Shown here piece after piece: positions 55,150 to 64,000 of a stretch of 64,000 nt of DNA (position 1 is its first letter; each line of letters opens with the position of its first letter). The stretch lies in the NCBI GenBank assembly GCA_022478985.1, contig JAKSZP010014907.1, positions 1 to 64,000 on the forward strand. The letters run 5' to 3'. The notes below the pieces were generated by a model, which did not search any database, had not been told where the DNA came from, and was given only the letters and a program-made list of their open reading frames with translations. Source of the DNA: Massospora cicadina. Taxonomy: Eukaryota > Entomophthoromycota > Entomophthoromycetes > Entomophthorales > Entomophthoraceae. Position numbers and translations under genes: made by a program.

Positions 55150-55740
55150 CCTTGTCCTTCATGCTAACTTCCCTTTTCCCACCTCATTATTGAGTCTCTC
55201 CCAACAAGTCATGGTGCTATGGTGGAATCCATTGCAGTAGGTGAATCGAGGTCTGGGGTTCTTTTGCTTATTGAAAGCGTAGATTTGAGGACAGTTTATA
55301 GAGGTGGATATAGAGGAATTGTGATTTATGGCATATGTAGAAATTTTATTAAAGGCATACTTATATACTGGATACAAGTGAAGTTGCTTTTCTGACCAAT
55401 CATATGCAATTGGACCTTAGAATAATATCCTAACGCATAGAATACTGCAGTTATGGTGGCATTCAATGTAATATTATTAGTAATCACAAAGGGTTGTGCT
55501 TGTGCATATAATTGGCTGGCAAGCTCCAGAGGACTCCCTCCTTTGTTCAGACAAATGGCCATGAAAGACTTCTTCATTTTGACCAAAGTCTGTTTGCTTC
55601 CAAACTCCAATATTAATGCCATATGGCCTTGTTCCCAAGATGTGGTACACCTTTAAATGGGGAGTAATAAGTTCTGGAGCCATGCTATTCAGGCAGGAGT
55701 AGATGTGTTTCACCTTTTAGTGGTCAATGGCCTCCTCCAT
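55150..55740 (-). pseudogene. E Gag, capsid and zinc knuckle
   Basis: The capsid part reads YSCLNSMAPELITPHLK near 55650-55705 and ALILEFGSKQTLVKMKKSFM near 55560-55625. 55622-55326 is open. The zinc knuckle at about 55195-55245 reads RFTYCNGFHHSTMTCWE: the spacing C-x4-H-x4-C fits but the first cysteine position is Phe. Confidence 0.75.
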
Positions 55741-56698
55741 CGAGCGCTCATAAGTTTACAGGAAAGAAGGTAATACTTTCCTTCCATGTGTTGAATTTCT
55801 TCTTGAAATTAGGCTTAAATTTAGTCACAATAGAAGTGGAAAGAGTGTTGATGGCAGGAACTAAAGCAGGCTCAGAAATCTTGGTTTATGCGTAGAGAAA
55901 AGGGCCTTTTGATCCAATTTTCATCTTAGTCCTTCTAGGTCCTCCTGAACATCATTCCAATGGCGGTTTAGAGAGGTAAATGAGGCTTTAAAGGCAGCTT
56001 TCTCATTCAGAGCCTGATGTTAGATATGTTGGAGGAGCAGATGGCTTTCAAAGTTACTCAAGTGAGTTTTAAAACCGTGACAAGTTTTTTCAAGCAAGAT
56101 GATGAAGCTATCAATGAGCTTGGCAAATGCTCTGAAATTATCCACCTAGTCTGACAAGGCATCAATTGAGACTCTGGGATTGAGAGGAACTCTATCTACT
56201 TGGAGCTTGGATCCTTAAGCCACATATATATCTGATCCCATAGGGCAGCGAGCGTCTTTAGGATGTCTTGTTTTCAGGAGTCTTTAGGATCACCAGGTTT
56301 AGGTACCAAGGAGCTGGAAGGCACATGGGGTCCATGAAGACCTTCAGGCCCTTCTTGACCATTAGGGCCTTTCTGTACTTTTGGCCCTTAGGCACTTCAA
56401 GCCCTTCAGTCCCAGAGGTGATATTGTGGGAGGCTAACTCCTGATAATGCTTCTGGGGTGTCCAAATAAGGTCCTCGATCTGATCAAGGCTTTGGCCTTA
56501 GATGGTTTTGAGGATTGTGCATTTTGACAAAGCTGGTCCTAAGGTAACCCAATATTCCACTATCTACCATAGCAAGTTGGTTATGAGCCTCATGATCAGT
56601 CAACGGGTATTAAAAATGGCTTCCCAATTGTCATAAACAAAGGAGGAGACAGCATTATAGGAATAAGATTATTTGAGCGAAGCGTTTGAGTGAGCCAT
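55740..56698 (-). pseudogene. E Gag N-terminal region with collagen-like Gly-X-Y segment
   Basis: The ATG at 56698 (MAHSNASLK) is the likely start. At 56303-56416 the minus strand encodes glycine-spaced triplets: GTEGLEVPKGQK in one frame and, after a one-base shift, KGPNGQEGPEGLHGPH and KPGDPKDS. Joined in register this is about ten triplets with two or three glycines lost. The rest is helical sequence broken by stops (DNFRAFAKLIDSFIILLEK near 56100-56160). Confidence 0.5.
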
Positions 56699-57587
56699 AG
56701 TTGTCAAGCCACTTCATGGTGATGTAAACCAATTATTTATAGGATGTGGTGTAAAGCTGTGTTGCAATTGGTAATACAATGTGGTAAAACTTCACAGGTA
56801 ACTTTGCACTTGAGACAGTATGACTGTATTAGAAAAGTATACCGCAAAATAAATATGAAGGCTGATATGGAATTATGCCTTTATTAGATGATATTTTACT
56901 GAATCTGACGTAGTCTCGTTGGGTACTGCCAGAATTAGGGATCCATTGTGAATATAAGCTAAAGGTTCACTAATGAAATTGATAGTCAGTTAGTGCATTG
57001 ATACATTTAACTCTGTTTCAATCTGTGGCCTACCCAATTTATATGTCAAGGCTTCTGGGAGATAAATGATGCCCAGCCTTCTCCGCGTTGCCAAATCTTC
57101 CTATATTTACCATTTTTGGTACAGTGCTAAAATGTTGACATCAATGTGAGGATTTGTCCTAAGGTTGGGTATATCTCCCGAGTGGAATGAGAATTGGTTG
57201 ACAAGAAAATGTGTGATTTACTTGGTTGGATAATTCTATTAATCCTTTTAATCAGTGGGAACACTAATAGTGTATTTTACTGGACGATTTTGGTAGTTTT
57301 TGATGGAAAAATGATGTAGATGTGAGATGGGGGTGATTGGGTGGAAGTTCAGTAGGATTTGATCTGTCAGAAAATAGGATCATATATTGATTAATTCATA
57401 AATGCTTAATTTTGATATCAGAAAATGTTAGCAAAAATATGATGATGGATCAATGGGGATCAATCTGTTGGGGGATTTCAATATCAGGACAAGGTCATTG
57501 GTGCAGTCTATAGGGAGGTAGGGGTTTATCACCAAAGTCAATACCCCATGGCTTGTCAAAAACCCAAAATCACAAAATTCCAGCCAC
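56699..57587. other. Unassigned, possible E 5' LTR and older sequence
   Basis: It should contain the 5' LTR of E if E was complete. I found no matching 3' copy near 51029-51500, so no LTR is called. No coding motif seen. Confidence 0.35.
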
Positions 57588-58330
57588 TTGACCAAACATA
57601 GGGGATTGACTGATCATCTGCAGTTAACGATGAAGATATTGATTAGTATGGCTGGAAGTTCAACGCCCTGCTGGAATTGCTTTGTTTTAGCATGCATTTG
57701 GTTGATGACATGCCCTTTTGTAAGGTCCTTGATGGTGTACATATCAGTTGAAGACTTTTTAATGACCTCAAACAGTCCTTTCCAGAAATGTTCAATCTTT
57801 CTTGTCCAGCTGAACCCATGATTCCCATAGTAAAGCTCTCACTCCTCTATGTGAAAGTAGGGCAAGGGATGGCGTTTCCAGTTGTCGCACTCTCTGCATA
57901 TGATCTTTTAAGCCAGCGTAAATGAGTAAGCCTCATTTTAGAGGTTGATCAATGTTTGAACAAGGTTGTCCATATATTGACTGGGGTTTATTCCTTCACT
58001 GTGTATACAGGGATAAAGGGTTGGGGAAAGCATGGGCTGTCATACGTATAGGAGTTGAAAGGGGGACCTTCCTTTGGATGAGTGGAATGCAATATTGTAT
58101 GCAAAGATGGCGGAAAGCAAGAGGAGGTTCCAACTGGATAGTTTTCCTGATACTAAGTCCGTAGGATACCAACTAAAGTCCCATTGACCCTATCCACTGT
58201 TCCATTGGTTTCAGGGTGATAAGGCCCTGACAGGACTCACTGGACTCTCATCAAACTTGTTAATTTTGGCGACTACCTGGGAAGTGAAATTAACACTATT
58301 GTCCATCAGAAAACTTGTAATGATCAGTGA
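57588..58330 (-). pseudogene. Integrase remnant F (C-like gypsy element)
   Basis: Across frames the minus strand gives MDNSVNFTSQVV near 58265-58305 (second core aspartate kept), IFAYNIAFHSSKGRSPFQLL near 58065-58125, NEAYSFTLA near 57895-57925 and DMYTIKDLTKGHVINQMHAK near 57690-57750. These match C in order and wording. The upstream core and the rest of pol are missing. Confidence 0.75.
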
Positions 58331-58900
58331 CTGTACATGGATTTCCTAAGGTTGGGACCTAAGAAATCTTCTATGACGATGGTTGCAATATAGTTTTATT
58401 AGCACAACGTAATTAGCGAGTCAATACATTTTGGGATCACATTTCATAAATACTTATATTTGTGGCAGAATTTAATGAATTTAGGTTCCCTTAATCCACC
58501 AGTGGATGAAGGTCAGGACGCTGGCCTTTTTCAAGCCTTGGACATGCTTATTTTTATTATTAATTTGGGTAGCTCTTGCAGGGCTAGTATTTATCAAGTG
58601 ATAATGCGTTACCCTTCCTTCACTTGGAAATTCTACATTATTTTGGTCATCTTCTGACATAAAGCCCATTGCTAATATTTAGTGTCATTATAAGTTTATT
58701 GATTTAAGTTTATTCATTGGGGACCTTGGTTGCAATAAACCAGGGGTTAGGAGGGAGCATTAAACGTCCTGGTGTGCTGTGGAGGGCGGTTTCACAACAT
58801 GAAAGAGTTATGACAAGACTGCAGTGATCTTATGCATTAGAGTGAAGCTGATGGGTGACAGAAGAGGTGAGTTCAGATTCTATCATACCTTGACCGGGCT
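58331..58900. other. Unassigned junction region
   Basis: No recognisable domain. The integrase homology of F ends near 58330 and sequence of H starts somewhere after 58900; LTR boundaries were not found. Confidence 0.35.
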
Positions 58901-60850
58901 GGTCAGCAAATTTTGTGTATCAATGTATCACCATGTGAGTAATACCTGGACCCTCTAAATTCAGCACTATTCGACCAGTTTGTTGGACGTTCAAATGGGG
59001 ATTTGCATGCTGGCGCAACTCTGACGCTCAGAAGATCAAGGCGACTCTCTTTTATCATAGGCTTGCATATGTTGAGGTGGCAAATATGGCCTTGGGAGCT
59101 CATTTGTTACATAGTTTCCAAGTTAACCTTTCTTGGTGAGCTGTGCACCAGATATCTTGCATGTCATGTTTACATGACTTTATTGAAGGAACCAACTTCC
59201 AAGACAAGTCTGCGCGTTAAAAGTCTTAAAAGGTCAAACTACAGGACCTCTCTGACTTAAGGCACACCTTGGATCAACGCTGTGTGTAGGACAGATATGC
59301 CCTGGTTGGTTCAGGGGAAGTGCAAGATGCCCAACCAAGTGTTACGGCAGTGGCATTAAAATGGACAAGTTACCTTCTCAACAATGACATTTGGTTTGGT
59401 TGCTTAGAGAATGGGGGCTCAAAACGCATTCAATTTTTACTATTTCTAAATTGGTATGGCGAAACTTACAATAAAACACTCAAGTTTGTTTGATCTTAAA
59501 CTACAGTACCATGGCTGATGGTGGGGTGCGCTGATTGGATCGTTTAGGCTTGGAATCATTTTCCCTAATTGATTACTCGCCTCCCCTTGTTTAAAGTATG
59601 ATTCTCGAGCTTAACTTTTCTCGTTGGTTGTCTTCCTTTTCAATAAAAATCCCGTCAGTTAAATTTTTTATGATAACTTGGGTGAATCTGTGCGCAGACC
59701 TCTTTTAGGAGGTCTTGAACAATTTCAGCCGTTTTATCTGATAAAATTTTTTATGGACACATATGGTGCACCGCTGGGCCGCCTGGTCCCCTCTGGACTG
59801 AGGCACCCAAGCACTTCAGCCCTGATCACCGCTTTAATATGAAATCCCCTTTGGAGTCCACCCAAGTCTTGTTGTTTGTTTGATACCTATTAATAAATGC
59901 TGCGCTGTAGACCCTTGCCCTTTGTTGCTTTAGCTCCAGCACCCTCTTCAGGGTAGTTTGCACCTTAATACTGATGATTAGTTCCCTGGCGATGTGGCTG
60001 TGCACCATGAATTACCTCATTGGGAACAGGAGAGTTATAGACACTCTCCTGACATTAGACAATCAACCCCATTATTTTATGTTCACAAATATTATCTGTG
60101 TGAGACTTTCACAAAGTGTAAATTGGGTGCACCAATTGTTGGTCACAGCCACTATGGGGTTCATCACTGTTTTCATTTTGCCAATGGTTGGAGCATCTCG
60201 GTGTTATTCTTTCTACCCCTGACTGGGAAGTACCCACCTTTATTGCTCATACCTGGTGGAGTCAGATGTCTGCAACCTGAGGGTTATGATACCCTGAATT
60301 TCCCCCAAAATTCACAAATCCAATACTATGAAAATGTTTTTTTCAGCACCACGTTTGTATGGTGCAGACAGGATTATAGATGAAAGGTCTGGTAATGATG
60401 TCCTTGGATAGCAATGCACAACACGTCGCCAAAATGGGTATGGGGTTGTTTACAGCCAAAAATGAATCTTATAAAGCACATTTATCATATAAAATGATTC
60501 AAATATCTACTTTTGGGACTCTATCATGGAACGTATTTCTGTATATCAGATTATCCCAGAGGATCTACGCTTGACCCCTACCATGATTTGCAGAACATAG
60601 GCAGTGGAAAAGGTGTTATTTTTAAAATATAAAAATGTTTATGCAATTGCTGAAGATATGGTGGGATATTTAACCTCAGTAGTAAGAGTGGTCAGTTATC
60701 CCTCTACATTCTATGATGCAAAAAATTACCCTGGAGGCATGCTTCTGCCTGGTGAGAGTTTTCTAGTGAGATGTTGGCATGTTCTTCTATGAATAAAGAC
60801 CATTCAGGATACTTTTTGTTGACTTCTATCCTTTTATCCCCATTAGGAAA
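58900..60850 (+). other. Probable gag region of element H, badly decayed
   Basis: It lies upstream of the H protease, so gag is expected. 59003-59260 is open on the plus strand (HMLRWQIWPWELICY), with weak likeness to the A2 Gag block. 59994-60383 is an uninterrupted 129-codon frame (from an ATG) without recognised motif. Neither assignment is firm. Confidence 0.3.
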
Positions 60851-61193
60851 AATCAGCACAACTATTTTGTTGGATAAAGAAGCCTCTGAGAATTTTATTG
60901 ACAAGACCTGACTGACTACCTTGTTAAATTACTTTTCAAGTGGTATAATTAGGGGAGGGGATTCTCAAGGTATTCTCACATTGAAGGTTCTAGGGTTAGT
61001 GGATTATCATGATGGCAAATATCATTTGGCTGACCGTTTCCAAGCTATCAAAAACCTCTTGTACCCCATTATTTTGGGGGTAGAGTGGCGGAAAAACTTT
61101 GACGTCAGAACCAACTTGAAAGACAATACCTTGTCCTTAACTTTGAATAATGGTCAAGAATTAGTTTTCCTTTTGGTTGAAGAAAACTCTTAG
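60850..61193 (+). pseudogene. H aspartic protease
   Basis: TILLDKEASENFID near 60863-60905 aligns with ALLDSGASENFID, the DSG being changed to DKE. After a stop at 60909 the frame 60921-61193 is open, with LYPIILGVEWRKNFDV near 61063-61110 as C-terminal block (compare the A1 VILGMGWW block). Confidence 0.75.
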
Positions 61194-61241
61194 AGCGATC
61201 TTCCACATTGGCCCAATATCCACACACTCAGTCTTGCTCCG

Positions 61242-62230
61242 TTGCTGAAGCCCACTCTGAAGGTACCCTTAACTTCCTGTTTAAAAGGGTTGAAATATTC
61301 GTTTTATGTGGCTTCAGCCAATGTACTAACAGCTCATTCAGAGTTTGATTTCAAGTTTAAGCTCACAGTTGATCTTGTGTTAATATCTTCCCTGATTTAT
61401 CCTTTGACTGTACGGGAGGAAGCGGCATTAGATGTTTGGGTTAAGGAGCAGTTTTCCAAAGGCGCGATTTTTCAGCGTACCTCCCCCATATGCTCACCAC
61501 CTCTCTTTTCTAAGAAGGCTGGTAGTACCTTATGCCCATGCATAGATTATGGAATCTTAACAATGTCACAATATTAGAATTGCATCCAATCCCACTGGAC
61601 TCACAGATTAAACGCTATGCGGAGAAGGCAAGAGTCCTCTCTAAACTGGATTGTTTAAACGCGTTCAATCAGATCCAGATCTAGAAGGGCCAGGAGTGGC
61701 TAACCGCATTCTGTACCAAAAAAGGAATTTTCTAATTTCGGGTTATGCCCTAGGGGCTTAAAAATGCCTCTGCTATTTTTCAACGCCATATTGATGCGGC
61801 TTTGTGAGACCTGCTGGGGTATGAGCGGTTGCCTACATGGATGATATTCTGGTGTTTTCCACTGATCATGAGTCCCACACAGTACACCTTTAGCAAGTGG
61901 TAGAGAGGATAAAGGCAGCCAACCTTATGCTAAAAAATTAGTAAGTGTGAATTTTTCAAGTCTCAGGTCACCTTCCTGGGCAACATAGTGTTTGACCAAG
62001 GACACGTGATAACTCCAGACAAGGAGAAGAAGATTTGTGAGTGGCCCACCCCAACTTCAATTAAGGATTTGAGGAGTTTTTTTGGGGGATGTGTACGTTC
62101 CTTAAGAAAGTTCACACCGAATTTTCTGAAGTGGTGGCGCCCTTCTATAAGGCGAATGGAGATAAAGTGCTCCAGTAATCCCCAGTTTTGCAGGATGCCT
62201 TCCAAGCAGTAAAATTCACCCTGTTGTCCA
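61242..62230 (+). pseudogene. H reverse transcriptase
   Basis: Open from 61242 to 61577 with YPLTVREEAALDVWVKEQF and TSPICSPPLFSKKAGSTLCP. Further blocks: LSKLDCLNAFNQIQI near 61636-61683, GQEWLTAFCTKKGIF near 61690-61733, LKNASAIFQRHID near 61758-61795 and VAYMDDILVFSTDHES near 61830-61875 with YMDD intact. Several stops, some single-base. Confidence 0.85.
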
Positions 62231-62660
62231 TGTCCATACTTCACCATGTAGATCCAGAAAAGGAGTCCATTGTGTCCGCTGATGCCTCCAACTTTTCCAT
62301 AGTGGCTGCCTTATTAAAAATAGGCAAAGATGGATTTGAGCATCCAGTGTGATATTTTTCAGGAAGATGCCCCTGCCTGAGTTAAATTACGCCATAAATG
62401 AAAAGAGTTATTAGTTGTGATTAAGGAGCTGACTTATTGGCGTCATAATTTTCATGGCTCATCCCAACCCTTCCACATATGTACAGATCACTGTGGCTTA
62501 TTGTAAAACCACATACCTCATGTCTTGACCCCACAGCAAACACTCTGGAACGAGACCCTAGCCCAATTTGTGTCTTCCTATGAGTTTACTAATGGTAAGG
62601 AGAATGGTTTGGCGGATGCTTTGAGCCGCAACCCTACACTAGCTCCCCAATTTTAAGGAG
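62230..62660 (+). pseudogene. H RNase H
   Basis: Reads ILHHVDPEKESIVSADASNF near 62236-62300, then GKDGFEHPV, a stop, YFSGR and a TDH-type block near 62483-62500. The SADASN block keeps the catalytic Asp. The end reads GLADALSRNPT near 62608-62640. Confidence 0.8.
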
Positions 62661-62666
62661 GTAGAG

Positions 62667-64000
62667 GTGCATAATACTCAATTGATGACTCCGATGGGTA
62701 AGAATGTGTTTCAACTTCTCTTCCCCTTGGCCCATGGGCCAGCGCTTGCTACTCTGGAAAATGTGGAGGAATATGGTATGTTCAGAAAGGTAGTCCTTTC
62801 ACAGCCTTTGTCAGCTGAATATACTATGGTCCTCTCCAAGATTAATTTAAATCAAGAATATTACCAGGGATATCACATTAAGGATGAGATGGTGTGGTTT
62901 CAATACGCCTCTGGTTTCCAGCAGGACCCCTTTTCCTGGAAATCATCCAGTATTATCATGATGGGATTACCATTGGTCACCCTGGAAAAGCAAAGACCTC
63001 AAGATTATTTGCCGCACTTATAATGAAAGGGTTAGCCGCACAGGTGGGTAAGTATTGTAAAGAGTGCGTGGTCTGCAACCAAATGAAGCCAAATCGTAGC
63101 TCCTTGCAGGGTTGTTGGTTCCAGAAAAAAATGCAAAAGGCCTTGGACTTCCTTATCAGTGGATTTATTTTGGAATTGACTGTATCTGATGGCTACAATG
63201 CCATCATGGTAGTGGTGGACCTTTTTACAAAGTTAGCGCACTTTATCCCTGCATAACCACAGTAGCCGCGGCTGAGATGGCTAAGCTCTTCGTTACTCAT
63301 GTGTTTGCTCTTCACAAAGTCCCCTAAGGAATAATTAGCAATCGTGGACCCCAATTTACCTTTATCTTTTTGGGAAGAGTTGTGTAAGACTCTTCAGATT
63401 TGTCCTGACGTTCAACTGCCTATCACACCAATCAGATGGGCAGACTAAATGAGTGAACCAGTGCCTAGAACAGTTATTGCGGTGTTACACCGCCGCATAT
63501 CATTCAGATTTGGTTTCCCATCTTCCCATGTCCCAATTCAGTTATAGCAACGCTAACATGCATCAATCAGATGCTTCCCCTTTTTGCCAACTATGGCTTC
63601 ATCCCTGCCTTTGACGTGGAGCCAAGTTGTGAATCAAGGTAAAAGAGTATGTGGACTTTGTCAAAATGATCAAAAAAGTACACCAGAGGGTAGAACGAAT
63701 TCAGATGTGGCCATGCAGGCTTGAAAGAAGAAAGCTGATGATAAGAGACGAGTTGGATCAGTGTACAAGTAAGGAGATCTCGTGATTCTGAATGCTAAAA
63801 ATATCCAATCAATCAACGATGCAAAAACTGAAACTGAAGAGAATTGGGCCTTACCACGTTGTCAGAAAGGTGGGCCACGCCTCATACCAGTTGGATTTCC
63901 CTCCCTCATTTTAAATATTTTCAGTCTTCCATGAAAGCAAGCTTACGTTGTTTGAGGGCCCCACCAGAGATTTCTGACTCTTATCTCGTGGATGGGGCGC
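62667..64000 (+). pseudogene. H integrase
   Basis: Linker 62667-62880, then the zinc part (YYHDGITIGHPGKAKTS near 62957-63003; YCKECVVCNQMK near 63052-63090). Core: LISGFILELTVSDGYNAIMV near 63150-63215, with Gly at the first Asp position; ISNRGPQF near 63336-63360, with Asn for the second Asp. Post-core GPYHVVRKVGHASYQLDFPP near 63848-63905 and VFHESKLTLFEGP near 63920-63965. A chromodomain would lie past the window end. Confidence 0.8.

Larger units (their letters stand above)
58901..64000 (+). mobile_element. Chromovirus-type element H, runs off the window
   Basis: Plus-strand protease, RT, RNase H and integrase in Ty3/gypsy order, related to the A family. No LTR is identified at the left, and the right end is outside the window. 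Stops and frameshifts are frequent. Confidence 0.8.

Noticed and set aside
56699..57587. 5' LTR for element E
   Set aside because: No second copy could be found beside the E integrase, so borders would be guesswork.
1..64000. Host protein-coding exons
   Set aside because: No non-transposon domain, splice-framed conserved exon or promoter context could be supported anywhere.

Overview
This window is a graveyard of transposable elements from a repeat-rich eukaryotic genome. I see no intact host gene, no rRNA or tRNA gene, no CRISPR array and no bacterial-style operon. Almost all recognisable coding sequence is decayed Ty3/gypsy (Metaviridae-type) LTR retrotransposon, with one DNA transposon and a few short retroposons. 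The DNA transposon encodes a protein family that I know, from memory, mainly from animals, so a metazoan with a large genome is my best guess. The taxon cannot be settled from sequence alone.

Layout. 1-1624: unassigned AT-rich sequence holding one tiny retroposon. 1625-17571: a DNA transposon with ~305 bp terminal inverted repeats (about 2.55 kb without insertions), split by a plus-strand chromovirus A1 (3058-16453, TSD AAATC). The 5' LTR of A1 is itself split by a minus-strand relative, A2 (4164-11498, TSD atctg/ctctg). 17868-37856: a minus-strand gypsy element B (TSD AACAT, ~9.1 kb without insertions), split by chromovirus A3 (20267-26334, TSD GCGAG) and by a gag-only element G (28096-32882, TSD CTGAG). 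37857-38421: a tRNA-like SINE and an 18-bp retroposon insert. 38422-45047: element C, the best preserved pol. 45121-51028: chromovirus D with an LTR shared by two partial copies. 51029-56700: element E. 57588-58330: an integrase remnant F. 58900-64000: a plus-strand chromovirus H that runs off the window.

How the parts relate. The A family (A1, A2, A3) carries protease, reverse transcriptase, RNase H, integrase and a chromodomain. It lacks a tRNA primer site and instead has a 10-nt PBS complementary to the inferred RNA start inside its own LTR. Its coding frame starts inside the LTR with hydrophobic segments and runs in frame through the PBS into Gag (A2) or towards protease (A1 and A3, which both lack gag). 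B, C, E, F and G form a second gypsy group with TGG primer sites and a related Gag; G keeps gag but has no pol and shares its PBS with C. All pol genes have stops, frameshifts or lost catalytic residues, so nothing here looks autonomous today.

Most notable: the LTR-encoded membrane segment of the A family, the DNA transposon around an unnamed conserved protein, and a micro-retroposon family with 16-17 bp target-site duplications, one copy having a natural empty site in the sister LTR.
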